The position numbers and the translations under genes are program-made. DNA of 64,000 nt from XYD12-FULL-36-8 sp964391015 (GTDB taxonomy: Bacteria > Bacteroidota > Ignavibacteria > Ignavibacteriales > Ignavibacteriaceae), in the NCBI GenBank assembly GCA_964391015.1, contig CAYMKU010000006.1:1-64000 (forward strand), read 5' to 3'. Below are positions 1-9,978 of this stretch, piece after piece. Positions within the stretch are counted from its first letter, which is position 1. Each line of letters opens with the position of its first letter. Below the pieces are notes generated by a model. That model saw only the letters and a list, made by a program, of their open reading frames with translations, searched no databases and was not told the origin of the DNA.

Positions 1-55
1 AACCTGATGTTCCAACGTCTGCAGCGTTAAAACAAAGCGATACATCAGAACCATC
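1..55. repeat. 55-base exact repeat at contig edge, copy 1
   Basis: The first 55 bases of the window are identical to 4099-4153, immediately after the N gap. Both encode the first dockerin-like loop and the CFNAADVGTSG segment of two different genes. An identical start at two contig edges points to assembly breakage in a repeat, and position 1 itself may follow another gap. Confidence 0.9.
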
Positions 56-3000
56 GATGAATTCATCTCTAATTACATCACCACTGTAAATACACCACTT
101 AGTGCCTTTTTGAACTTGATTATTTCCGTATGCTTTATTTTGGGTAGTTGTAAAGTCGTAATTCAATAATCCAGCTAAGAAAGTTTGTCCAGTCGCACTC
201 CACGTTTCAATAGAATTTCTGTGTTTAATCACAATATAGTATGGTGTTCCATCTGTTACTATTGAAAATGCTCCTGTTCCCGTTCCTGTGGAATTTAGTA
301 CAACATTTTTAGATTCAATTAAATTGTAAGGAGATGCAGTGCTTCTGAGTTCAACATTTACTGTATCGGGAACCATATTTGTTCCATCATAGAATCCTTC
401 AATCAATGTAGTAAGACTAAGGGTGGGTAGAGTCAAAGTTGTATCATTTGCAGTTAAGCCGGCGGAATAGGATGTCCCATTGTACGAGAATGCTTTATAG
501 TAATAAGGTGTTGATGGATTCAATCCAGTATGATTCCTTGGTGAGGTTAATCCATAATATAATACAGTTCCACCTGCGAAAGGGTTTCCTGCCATAGGGG
601 GTTCACCCGATGGAGTTGTAAATATTCCCGTATTATTCCAAATTATTAACACATTGTTGCTGCTTGCATTTGGTGTGAATGTTACATTCACTTGTTGATG
701 ACTTACAGCAGCAGCACCTAATGATGTCGGATTAAGTGCAATTGATTCATCCGTTAAGAGCGATACTTTGAATGTGCTTTTTGAAGGATCGTTATTTGAA
801 ATTTGCATTACTGCACTTTGAACAGATTCGAAATTTATTTGATCTGATTTGGAATTTTTGAGCAGTGCAGTATTTAATCTTACTCTGAATAATCCGCTGT
901 CTCCTGGAGCTATGGAACTAGGAATAGACGTTATTAAAGAAAATAATGATGCATTAGTGCCGGTGAAACTAACCCCACTCACAAGAAGATTACTTGTTCC
1001 TGTATTTTTAAGATAGAAATCTTTATCAACTAGGGATGGAGGATTAACTGCACCAAAATTTAATATTGAATCTTGAGGTGAATTTAACCTCGCACAAGGA
1101 CTGGTTGTACCATTTAGTTTTTTCAGTGTAATATCTAAGCCAGTAAATGTTGGTGCATCACTAGATGCCTGATCATAACTAATAAATTTCCAGTTACCGA
1201 GTGAACTTGTTCCATGTAACCCTGACAATAGGTATTCAGGCTTGAATGTTCCATTCGAATATGGTGGTGAACTTTGACGCCAGAACATTGTCGCAGAATC
1301 TTTGACAGTAGCATTAGTTATATTGTCACCGCTTCCACCATTGCCTGAGAAAAGACAAATTCTGTTGTTATTTTCATCTGAATTTGGTGACCAAAGAATT
1401 AGCACTTCGTCTGACACATAAGTATGAGTCAAATTAATTTTTACACTTGCGTCAAGAATTGAATAATTAGTAGGAAAGTTTATATTTGAAGAAATTCCAG
1501 CATTGCCGTCAGGTGCACTCCAATTTGAAGACAAACCGTGTGTCTCATAGATTATATCACCTACAGCGAAATAACATAATGTATAGATGTATGATGTATT
1601 AGCGTTAAATGGAAATTTTGCAATATTTCCTACGTTATCTAGTGCCTTTATATAATATTGAACCTCGGTTTGTTTTCCGACACCAGGTATTTGGAAATAA
1701 AATATGTTACCACTGTAAGAAGTAAAATAAGATGAATCAAAGGCAGACCAGCCGCCTCCATTTTTATTAAATCTATAAAAAATGCGTGGACGATTTGCTC
1801 CTACATTTGGAACCGCAGAACCATCTTGATCATAAATTGTGGCGCTTAAAATAGTTGGATAAGTGCTTGAATGGGATAAGATATTATTATGAATAATTGT
1901 CGGTGGAGTAATATCAACACCCATTGCTAAACGGACTGAGTTGTAAGCATTTACTCTTCCGTATCCATAGTATTCATTCCAACTGCCATAAGTCTTGGTT
2001 GTATTGTAACCGATGTTATCAATCTTTTCACAACCCCTATAGAGATAATCAATCACTTGAGATCTTGTGAGATTAGAATTGACTGAAAAAATTAATGCTA
2101 CGACACCTGCAGCATTTGGACATGATGCTGAAGTTCCATTGAATGTTGCATAATAATCACCTGCTGTACCTGCTGAAGTGTTATAGCCACCAGTTCCTTG
2201 TTTATCGGTTGTATAAACAATTGTTGGGGCAACAACATCAAGATCTCCATTTGCATCTTCTCCATAATTTCCCCCCCACCAAAATTGATTTCCAGTACCA
2301 GCAGCTTTTTTCAGATCATGCCTTGTTGAAGCACCCACGCATACAACGGTAGAAAGATATGATGGATAATTTGGAGGATTCAAACCATCATTTCCAGATG
2401 AGAATAAAACAACCCCACCTAATCCACCTCTTGTATTATTAGAAAAATTAGAGATTGCTGTATTTAGTGTAGAGCTGACTGATCCACCACCCCAGCTATT
2501 ACTAGAGATATAGACATTGTTAACTCGAGCTGTGTCAAATGCTCTTGCAATATTTGCTGAAGTTGTAAATGTGCCAGATGCGTTTACTAGTTTGAATGAC
2601 ATAATCTTACAATTGCTGTTAGCTGTATTGTCTCCACCAGCAATTCCCGATACGCCTAAATTATTATTTGTTCGAGCACCTATAATTCCAGCGGTACAAG
2701 TTCCATGGCTTCCCGGATCACTTGGAACTGTGTAAACATTACTGCTTGCATCGTAACCTCGAATCAAATTTTGGGAAAGATCTGGATGACTCGAATCAAC
2801 TCCTGTATCAAAAACTCCAACAATGACATTATTATTTCCTTTGACGTAATCCCAAGCTAAATAAACATCCATATCCGCACCTGGAATTCCGGCTGAAGTA
2901 GTTACATCTCCATATGTCGTATATCCTTCAGTTGCTGTTGATTGGCCAGTATTTTTCAGCGCCCATTGGCTTGTGAAGTAAGTGTCATTTGGAGTATAAT

Positions 3001-3607
3001 TGAAAAGACATCCGTCAGGATACCCAAAGTTTGGTTCACAGTATTCAAAATATCCAGTTCGATAATAAATATCAGATAGTTGAAGTGCATTTGAAGAGAC
3101 ATCATTTTTAGATTTGAGTAAAAATCCTCTTTCATCCTCAATATTTCTGATAACTTCGCAACCATAAAATTTATTCAATTCATCTAATTTACTCTTGTTT
3201 TCAAAATTGGCCAATCTTACAATGAATTCATCGGTTGGTATTTGAGTTACTTTTTTTGATTCGCCATAATAAACCTCCGTTGCAAACTTCACAATGTTTT
3301 TTAATGAATTAAGACTGGATATTTTTTGCTCTATATAAGACATATCATTTTTAGTTTTGAAGTAAACCATATAAATATTCTCTTCAACTCTTTTTACTTC
3401 ATCGTTACTGCTCAGAATTGATTTCAATCTTTGTTCAACATACGATTCATTAAAATTTGTTTCATTGGTGATAATAGCCATTTTATCTAAACGAGGAATC
3501 AAATCAATTCTTCTCCCCTCAGCATAATAAAAATCTTGTGCAAATGATAATTTTGAACAAAAGAAAATCAAAAAAATGAATAGCAATCGTTGAAAAATAA
3601 ATTTCAT
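1..3607 (-). CDS. Secreted subtilisin-like (S8) serine protease with P-domain and dockerin-like C-terminal module; 3' end cut by window
   Basis: This is an open frame of about 1202 codons running off the window start, so its C-terminus is missing. A 24-residue signal peptide is followed by an I9-like propeptide region. The subtilase domain has a visible catalytic triad: Asp about 267 (FDTGVD), His about 301 (GSHGTC) and Ser about 493 (NGTSAS). A region at about 675-830 resembles a proprotein-convertase P/Homo B domain. A fibronectin-like domain containing SSNNVLIIWN lies at about 955-1060. From about 1062 comes the shared beta domain (LIEGFYDG) and the first dockerin-like loop (DVIRDEFIDGSD); the second loop lies beyond the window. 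The ATG at 3605-3607 was chosen because the signal peptide begins there. It is probably a surface or extracellular protease attached through the tail. Family assignment is firm; the role of the tail is inference. Confidence 0.9.
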   Translation of the reverse strand, partial: MKFIFQRLLFIFLIFFCSKLSFAQDFYYAEGRRIDLIPRLDKMAIITNETNFNESYVEQRLKSILSSNDEVKRVEENIYMVYFKTKNDMSYIEQKISSLNSLKNIVKFATEVYYGESKKVTQIPTDEFIVRLANFENKSKLDELNKFYGCEVIRNIEDERGFLLKSKNDVSSNALQLSDIYYRTGYFEYCEPNFGYPDGCLFNYTPNDTYFTSQWALKNTGQSTATEGYTTYGDVTTSAGIPGADMDVYLAWDYVKGNNNVIVGVFDTGVDSSHPDLSQNLIRGYDASSNVYTVPSDPGSHGTCTAGIIGARTNNNLGVSGIAGGDNTANSNCKIMSFKLVNASGTFTTSANIARAFDTARVNNVYISSNSWGGGSVSSTLNTAISNFSNNTRGGLGGVVLFSSGNDGLNPPNYPSYLSTVVCVGASTRHDLKKAAGTGNQFWWGGNYGEDANGDLDVVAPTIVYTTDKQGTGGYNTSAGTAGDYYATFNGTSASCPNAAGVVALIFSVNSNLTRSQVIDYLYRGCEKIDNIGYNTTKTYGSWNEYYGYGRVNAYNSVRLAMGVDITPPTIIHNNILSHSSTYPTILSATIYDQDGSAVPNVGANRPRIFYRFNKNGGGWSAFDSSYFTSYSGNIFYFQIPGVGKQTEVQYYIKALDNVGNIAKFPFNANTSYIYTLCYFAVGDIIYETHGLSSNWSAPDGNAGISSNINFPTNYSILDASVKINLTHTYVSDEVLILWSPNSDENNNRICLFSGNGGSGDNITNATVKDSATMFWRQSSPPYSNGTFKPEYLLSGLHGTSSLGNWKFISYDQASSDAPTFTGLDITLKKLNGTTSPCARLNSPQDSILNFGAVNPPSLVDKDFYLKNTGTSNLLVSGVSFTGTNASLFSLITSIPSSIAPGDSGLFRVRLNTALLKNSKSDQINFESVQSAVMQISNNDPSKSTFKVSLLTDESIALNPTSLGAAAVSHQQVNVTFTPNASSNNVLIIWNNTGIFTTPSGEPPMAGNPFAGGTVLYYGLTSPRNHTGLNPSTPYYYKAFSYNGTSYSAGLTANDTTLTLPTLSLTTLIEGFYDGTNMVPDTVNVELRSTASPYNLIESKNVVLNSTGTGTGAFSIVTDGTPYYIVIKHRNSIETWSATGQTFLAGLLNYDFTTTQNKAYGNNQVQKGTKWCIYSGDVIRDEFIDGSDVSLCFNAADVGTSG

Positions 3608-3998
3608 TGTCGTCCCTTCTTTTTAAATTAAATTCAAAAACATTTTTTAATATAACAAATTCTTCTGATTCAAAATGATTCAGTAAGATAATGTTGAAAT
3701 GAAAAAAAACAATTGAATTATCTACTATTTTTAGGCCACTTCAACAAAGACTTTTCAACATAAAAAATTGAGTGTATTAGGTAGTTTAAGTCTTTTAAAA
3801 AAGAGGGAAAATCGCCCTTACTGATTATTTCAACTAAGAGACATGACAAATGTTATAATGGTATTAGAAATAGATTTATTTCTATCTCTACTGAAATATC
3901 AAACTATGAAAGGTAATTATTGCTAGGCTGATATGAGTTTCAGTGATTTTACCTTTATTAAATTTTAATAAAAAATCTTCAAAAGCAAGCGGTATTTT
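3608..3998. other. Intergenic region upstream of the S8 protease, ending at the assembly gap
   Basis: These 391 AT-rich bases show no convincing gene. On the minus strand, 3900-3910 reads TTCATAGTTTG. This resembles the -7-like element found upstream of the genes starting at 42349 and 38535, but no -33 TTG lies at the matching distance, so it is only a weak promoter candidate. The 3' end of the neighbouring dockerin-tailed gene should lie in the gap that follows. Confidence 0.5.
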
Positions 3999-4098
3999 NN
4001 NNNNNNNNNNNNNNNNNNNNNNNNNNNNNNNNNNNNNNNNNNNNNNNNNNNNNNNNNNNNNNNNNNNNNNNNNNNNNNNNNNNNNNNNNNNNNNNNNN
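3999..4098. other. Assembly gap (100 N)
   Basis: Exactly 100 consecutive N, the usual placeholder for a scaffold gap of unknown size. It removes the end of the dockerin-like module of the gene at 4099-6025, together with its stop codon and terminator. Frames drawn through it are artificial. Confidence 0.98.
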
Positions 4099-4153
4099 AA
4101 CCTGATGTTCCAACGTCTGCAGCGTTAAAACAAAGCGATACATCAGAACCATC
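4099..4153. repeat. 55-base exact repeat at contig edge, copy 2
   Basis: Identical to window positions 1-55. See the entry there for the likely assembly cause. Confidence 0.9.
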
Positions 4154-6025
4154 AATGAATTCATCTCTAGTTATATCGCCACTGTAAAAACACCACTTAG
4201 TACCTTTCAATATCTGATTACTTCCCCAAACGCTTGACTGAAAAGTCGTAAAGTTGATACCAGTGTATGTGAGGCCTCTTGCAACTGTCCCGGTACCGCT
4301 GCCCCATGTATCAATAGTATTTCTGTGATGCATTGATAAATAATATGTACCGCTGGGAGCTTTGTAAAAATCGAAAGAACCTGTAAATGTAAGAGAATCG
4401 ATTACGCCTTTTGCAGAATCAATTTTAGCGTAAGGAGATGCAGTACTTCTCAAGTATGCTTTTACTGTGTCTCTCATATTTAATCTGTTTAAACCGACAT
4501 CATAAAAACCCTCTGGTATAAGAGTTATTTCCAAAGTAATTGGGATAATTATATTACCCCACCAAGTTCCCCAATCATGTGCTGTACTTGATCTTGCCCA
4601 TTCGTGTACTACCCAAAACGTACTATCACTTGGATCGGGTGTAACTGAGGCATAATCACCCCATCTATCGCTATTCGTATAACTGGGGCTTGCTTTGAGC
4701 AATTGTGGAGTATCCCAAGTAGATGCAGTTGATTTTCGGGTTGTGAACTTTATCTGAGGGTATTTAGAGGATGAGGATTCTGTATATACTAAACATATAT
4801 CTCCTCTACGGTTTGCGCCTATAGATGGCTGGTATGTCCATACCCCTGTACCGCCATCAATGAAACCAGATTCAGCCAATGTGGGATTGGCATCGGCGAA
4901 ATCATTTGTATTAACCTTATAATAATAAATCTTAGCTTTTCCTGAACTGCCACCTGCCGTATTACAAAACCATAATGCCCCGTTATACCAAAATGCGTTC
5001 CCTTGGGTTCTTGAGCTAAGAGTTGGCACGGTAGTAGCCGTACCCAACTGGGGCGCACCTGTCCCTATAAATCCTCCATTATTTGGAACCTGAAATTTAT
5101 ATGATGTGAGAACTGGTGTGCCAATTGGATCAGATAATGCCCATATTCTAATTGAATCAGAGGCAGCAAGACAAATTTCTCCGAAATATGCTTTATTTGT
5201 AGGTGCTGTAGTGCTTAACACTGTTCCTGGTTGTAAAGTGAAAGCAGAATAATATGTGTAACCCGGAGTATAAACTTTTCTAACATAATTCAATGTTCCG
5301 CCAATTGCCGAATCCTTTCTGGCAATTATTATTTGACAGTTTTTAGATGACCCGGAAAGAGGGAGCGGATACATATTAAAGGTTGTATATATAGCTTGAC
5401 CATCGAATCCAAAACCCGGATAATCGGCTCCGTATTTAGTTGCTCCAATTGTTTCCGTTATATCGAATCTATAAAACCACCACTCTGTAGTTGTGCTGGT
5501 CGATGGGTCTGAATCCTTAGAAACAGCTAAATCAAGAAATGCCTGAGTTGTGCTATTTTCTTGTACCATAACATAAAACCTGCCGCTGTTATGATCATAA
5601 AGTGCCCGCGGATCTGAAAGGTTAGTTCCAGTGGAGGATGGGAAGAAATTTCCTGCTCCACCCATATCATCTATCCATGTTTGAGTACCTGTTTTCGTCC
5701 AATATGCAATTCTTAAATTTACTGTTTGAATTATACCACTTGGTCCAGCACAACCGTGTGGGTCAGGGGGGCGATAGGTGCTGTTATAAAACATGCCTGC
5801 CCAAGATTGATTGATGAGAGACGCTTCAATTCCTTCAATATTTCTAAATTTAACTCTAATGGATTCATCTGACGGGACTTTTGATTCAGGTATTGAAGAG
5901 TCATCAGAAGGACGAATAAGTTCTTGTACGCTTGTAACTACGTCGGGTGGGCGAATCATTTCTTGTGAAAATGTGTTTGCAGCGGACATCAATAATGCTA
6001 CAAAAAGCAGAAAATTTTTTTTCAT
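4099..6025 (-). CDS. Large secreted protein, probable beta-propeller, with dockerin-like C-terminal module; 3' end lost in the gap
   Basis: At least 642 codons. The ATG at 6025 is preferred over the ATG at 6028 and the longer frame to 6079 because it begins a clean 21-residue signal peptide (MKKNFLLFVALLM...TFSQ) and AAGGAG lies 7 bases upstream. Residues of about 22-70 are acidic with repeated IRP and PSD motifs. Residues of about 90-490 hold repeated WxxY and sheet-like blocks that could form a propeller, but I do not recognise a family. The shared beta domain begins near 497 in a divergent form (IPEGFYDVG), followed by a first loop DITRDEFIDGSD. The second loop and stop are in the gap. No catalytic motif is evident. 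The closest relative of its tail is that of the S8 protease. Confidence 0.75.
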
Positions 6026-6235
6026 CATGTCACTCCTTAATTGATAAATGTATTTTATAATTTTTTCCAAAGATGGCATTTATTGTCTAAAGTTACAACT
6101 TTTTTTTTTCTAATGTGCGCAGAATAACAATTCTAAGATTTCAATTTTCTCATAATAGGAAAAAAATGGTATTACCTGCATATTACAATACTTGTTCCAA
6201 TGTTGATTTCATGAATTATCTAACAAAGTAGAATT

Positions 6236-7594
6236 GTGATTATTTTACTTGGCTTGTACTATTCATATAATTTTATTCTTTTTGACCATCAAATTATTTT
6301 GATAAGGAAAAAAATTAGACTCTCGATTATAATATCATTTTTAACGCTGTTTATTTCCCCAACCTTTTCGCAGAGTGAGTGGATAAGAGTTGATTCTCCA
6401 ACGAGTAAAAGAATTTGGAGGATTCACTGTCTTGATAGTCTTAACTGTTGGGCTGCGGGTGATTCCGGATTAATCCTTCGTACGATAGACGGCGGATCAA
6501 ATTGGGAAATACAAAATACTACAATTTACAATAACATTTTGGATATATCATTCCTAAATCATGAACTTGGTTGGGCTGTGGCAATAAAGTTTGATGAGCC
6601 ATCGGGTTCGTATTTTTTAAAGACAACTAACGGGGGAACAACTTGGTCAAGCATGTTATTCGATTCACTTAATGTTTATTTTTTTACCGTTAAATTTTTA
6701 GATTCATTAAATGGTTTCCTAGCTGGTGCTCCTTCATACATTTTTTATAGAACAGGTGATGGGGGAATGTCATGGAATATAGTGCAGTTTGACAGCAGCT
6801 TATATGCAAGTCTTCCAATAATTGATCTTGAATTTTATTCCAAACAATATGGATTTGCATGTGGAGGTCAACGAGATTTAATTGGTGTTATCTGGAAAAC
6901 AACTAATTATGGATTGTCATGGTCTTCATATGAATTAGGTCCCGAACCATTGATTGAGCTTTACATAGTTGACTCATTAAATATTGTTGGTGTGGGTGGA
7001 GATTTTGAATATGGAACTGGTGTCGCTCGTTCAACAAATGGGGGAAATAGTTGGACGTATGTTGAACCTGGATTTTTCGGTGTTGCCACTGGACTTACAT
7101 TTAGAAATGTAAACGAAGCTTGGGCGTGTTTGGGAGGGGAAGGCAAATTTATCTTTTCATCGAATGGGGGACTTAATTGGGAAATTAAAATAACTCCTGA
7201 GCAAAGCGGTATTAATGATATTACATTCACAGATTCTTTACACGGTTTTGCAGTAGGGGACAATGGAGTTATTCTAAAATACATACCACCCCCTGTTTCT
7301 GTAAACGATGAACCAAAAGGTAATATTATTGAGGGAAATTATTTACTTCAGAATTTTCCTAATCCATTTAACTTAAAAACAAAGATACATTTTGCTCTTG
7401 CTAAACAATCATTTGTTGAATTGAGTATTTATGATATTCTTGGAAACGAGATAGTGACACTTCTTAGAGAAGAAAAAAGAGCAGGCAGTTACGAAATTGA
7501 TTTTGATGCGAGTAATTTAGTTAGTGGACTTTACATTTGTACTTTGAAAACATTGAGTAATATTAAATCAGTTAAGATGATAATAGTCAAATAA
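6236..7594 (+). CDS. Ycf48/BNR-type beta-propeller protein with T9SS type A sorting domain
   Basis: The frame gives 452 residues from a GTG at 6236. An in-frame TTG at 6299 would begin directly before a compact signal sequence (IRKKIRLS...FSQ), so the true start may be there; neither has a clear Shine-Dalgarno. The mature protein contains repeated propeller blades with motifs such as WAAGDSGLILRT, TTNGGTTW, STNGGNSW and AVGDNGVILKY, typical of Ycf48/BNR-Asp-box repeats. Residues of about 360-452 form a T9SS type A tail (LQNFPNPFN, then YDILGNEI and ASNLVSGLY), which predicts export across the outer membrane. It is one of only three plus-strand genes here and converges on the gene ending at 7787. 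It is a paralogue of 20237-21571. The ligand is unknown. Confidence 0.87.
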   Translation: MIILLGLYYSYNFILFDHQIILIRKKIRLSIIISFLTLFISPTFSQSEWIRVDSPTSKRIWRIHCLDSLNCWAAGDSGLILRTIDGGSNWEIQNTTIYNNILDISFLNHELGWAVAIKFDEPSGSYFLKTTNGGTTWSSMLFDSLNVYFFTVKFLDSLNGFLAGAPSYIFYRTGDGGMSWNIVQFDSSLYASLPIIDLEFYSKQYGFACGGQRDLIGVIWKTTNYGLSWSSYELGPEPLIELYIVDSLNIVGVGGDFEYGTGVARSTNGGNSWTYVEPGFFGVATGLTFRNVNEAWACLGGEGKFIFSSNGGLNWEIKITPEQSGINDITFTDSLHGFAVGDNGVILKYIPPPVSVNDEPKGNIIEGNYLLQNFPNPFNLKTKIHFALAKQSFVELSIYDILGNEIVTLLREEKRAGSYEIDFDASNLVSGLYICTLKTLSNIKSVKMIIVK

Positions 7595-7786
7595 ATGATT
7601 AACAATATTTGAATTATTCATATTTGTTTGGTTACTGTCAGGAGCTAATAACGTAGTTGAGATTATAATTTTATTCGTGAATTTCCTAAAAGAAAAAATG
7701 GATCAGGGAATGGTTTCATTGGAGTTTAATTCAATGTTTCTTCATTCAAACAAATTCTCAAACTTCTACGCAAGAAATTCTATCAA

Positions 7787-9832
7787 TCAGGGATGCATTG
7801 TGCCAATTCCACTGTTACTGTTGTTGAAAACCAGTGATACATCGGTTCCATCTATAAAATTGTCACCAGTTAGATCAGTAACGATATAACCAAACAGACC
7901 TAAAGTTGCATCATTAAAACAATCTGATACGTCAGTTCCATCTATAAACTGATCCTGATTAACATCACCATTATAAATACACCATTTTATTCCCTTCTTA
8001 ATCATGTTATAGCCAAATGCTTTTGATGAATCCGAAGTGAAATCAAAGTTCAATGCATGACTAGAAAATGATAATCCAGATGAACTCCATGTCTCAATAC
8101 CATTACGATGCTTTATAATAATAAAGTAAGAATTCCCTTCTGATAATGAATTAAATGTTCCAATTCCATTACCGATTGTGTCCAAAATAATCTTCTTTTC
8201 TCCTACGAGCAAAAATGGTGAAGTGGAATTTCTTAGTAACAGCGAAACGGTATCCGCTGCCATTGAGATGCCATTGTAAAATCCTTCAATCAAAGCATTT
8301 ATATTTAATGTATAAATGGGATTCAGTGGGTCAACAATTAAGACATTACTTATAGAACTCTCATTATAATTTCTGTCAAGTGAAGTGACAACGTAGTAGT
8401 AAACTCCAGTCGGATTAGGCGGAATTGGGGGAATATATTCTTTTGAACCAATAATATTTAAAATATTTATTGGGTTATTTAAGTCACTTGATTGAATATT
8501 TGAGGAATTAAATCTATACACAACATAACGAGAAGCAGTATCGCCATCTACAGCAGTTTGTGGAAGATCCCAAATTAATTTTATCTGATTTCCGGTTAAG
8601 TTTTCATATCGCAAATATTTTGGCGGATTGGGAGGAATAGTATCTTTCCAACTCATTATAGGTAAGAGTGCTTTATATTTGTATAAATTATTTTTTAGAC
8701 TATCTGTTACACCCTTATAATTTGCGGTATAGCTTTTGGCTCTAAAAAATACCCCTCCTTGTACCTTTGGATTTGCTCTGTCAAATCTAATTTGATTTGG
8801 AATTTCGCTGGCTGACCAGTTGGCACCGCTTGGGTCAACATTATAAAGAGCATGGCCTGGATAATAATGTCTTCCATAAAATGCTGCTGAATCTGCCCAC
8901 CATGGTTGAAGTTTAGCATAATCTTGACTTCCTCCAAATTTCCAATAAAGTTGAGGAGTCAAGTAATCAATTGAGTGGGCTTTTAACCAAGCCATTGCAT
9001 CGCAATAGATTGTTGAGTACGCATCCAATCCTGTGATCCCAGGCGGTACGCCATTTTTCCAAATACCAAATGGGCTGATTCCGAACTTAACCCAGCGTTT
9101 AATTGATTGAATTGTATCATTGACTTGCTTAATAAGAACATTAACATTGTTTCTTCGCCAGTCACCAATGTTGGTGAAACCATTTGGGTATTGAATAAAA
9201 GTAAGACTATCCTGATTAGTAATTTGATTAGAAGGGTAGGGATAAAAATAGTCGTCAAAATGAACACCATCTATATCGTATCTATTCACAACATCATAAA
9301 TCACGGAAGAAACATAATTCCTTACTGATGGTAAACCCGGATTTAGAAATTTGAAAGTTGAAATCTGAATAACCCAATCTGGATGGAGAACCGTTACATG
9401 ATTTGAAGCTTTAGGATAATTGCCAACTACTCTTTCTGCCCGATATGGATTGAACCATGCGTGAAGTTCCATTCCTCTTTTATGTGCTTCACTCACGGCG
9501 AATTCTAGCGGGTCATAAAAAGGGGAAGGGGGAGTACCTTGTGAATTAGTTAACCAGTAGGACCACGGATCTATTGCCGAATTATATAGAGCATCACACT
9601 CGGTTCGTATTTGGAAGATAACGGTGTTAACACCATAAAGTTGCAGGGAATCTAAAAGTTTAGTTAATTCTAATTTTTGATTTGCGGTAGAAAGCGTTCT
9701 TGAACTTGGCCAATCTAAATTTACAACAGTTGCAAGCCATGCTGCTCTGAATTCGCGTTTTGGAGAAACTGATTGGGAGAATAAATCAGTTATTAGCAAG
9801 ATCAAAATTGCTGTTGTGATAAAATTTTTCAT
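7787..9832 (-). CDS. Secreted GHL10/DUF187-family glycoside hydrolase-like protein with dockerin-like C-terminal module
   Basis: 681 residues with an 18-20 residue signal peptide. Residues of about 25-375 match the GH10-like barrel family that includes E. coli DigH (YddW): REFRAAWLATV, NLDWPS, FQIRTECDALY, HAWFNPYRA, and DGVHFDDYFYPYP at about 190-215. Family members cleave glycans, peptidoglycan glycan in the case of DigH, but the substrate here cannot be told. A fibronectin-like domain at about 395-500 precedes the shared beta domain (ALIEGFYNG) and two loops (DVNQDQFIDGTD and DLTGDNFIDGTD). The chain stops a few residues after the second loop and has no T9SS tail. It is the clearest enzymatic cargo in the putative dockerin set besides the S8 protease. 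Confidence 0.88.
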   Translation of the reverse strand: MKNFITTAILILLITDLFSQSVSPKREFRAAWLATVVNLDWPSSRTLSTANQKLELTKLLDSLQLYGVNTVIFQIRTECDALYNSAIDPWSYWLTNSQGTPPSPFYDPLEFAVSEAHKRGMELHAWFNPYRAERVVGNYPKASNHVTVLHPDWVIQISTFKFLNPGLPSVRNYVSSVIYDVVNRYDIDGVHFDDYFYPYPSNQITNQDSLTFIQYPNGFTNIGDWRRNNVNVLIKQVNDTIQSIKRWVKFGISPFGIWKNGVPPGITGLDAYSTIYCDAMAWLKAHSIDYLTPQLYWKFGGSQDYAKLQPWWADSAAFYGRHYYPGHALYNVDPSGANWSASEIPNQIRFDRANPKVQGGVFFRAKSYTANYKGVTDSLKNNLYKYKALLPIMSWKDTIPPNPPKYLRYENLTGNQIKLIWDLPQTAVDGDTASRYVVYRFNSSNIQSSDLNNPINILNIIGSKEYIPPIPPNPTGVYYYVVTSLDRNYNESSISNVLIVDPLNPIYTLNINALIEGFYNGISMAADTVSLLLRNSTSPFLLVGEKKIILDTIGNGIGTFNSLSEGNSYFIIIKHRNGIETWSSSGLSFSSHALNFDFTSDSSKAFGYNMIKKGIKWCIYNGDVNQDQFIDGTDVSDCFNDATLGLFGYIVTDLTGDNFIDGTDVSLVFNNSNSGIGTMHP

Positions 9833-9939
9833 TATCTACTCCCTATAAATAATTTTACAAAATAAAATAATCAACTCTGTGAATAAGTGAAAATGAAACA
9901 TTTTTATTTCCTAAAGCGAATGTTTAAACATAAAATTGA

Positions 9940-9957
9940 AGGGAGTTGGAACTCCCT
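9940..9957 (-). terminator. Hairpin terminator candidate after 9979-13377
   Basis: Eight-base inverted repeat AGGGAGTT/AACTCCCT with a 2-base loop, lying 22 bases beyond the stop. The following T-tract on the minus strand is weak (TTCAATTTT), so termination efficiency is uncertain. Confidence 0.6.
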
Positions 9958-9978
9958 AAAATTTGGTTAAAAAAATCT

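Noticed and set aside
3965..6079. A 704 aa frame reading through the N gap
   Set aside because: The codons over the N run and the 39 bases before it are meaningless; the supported gene is 4099-6025 with its end missing.
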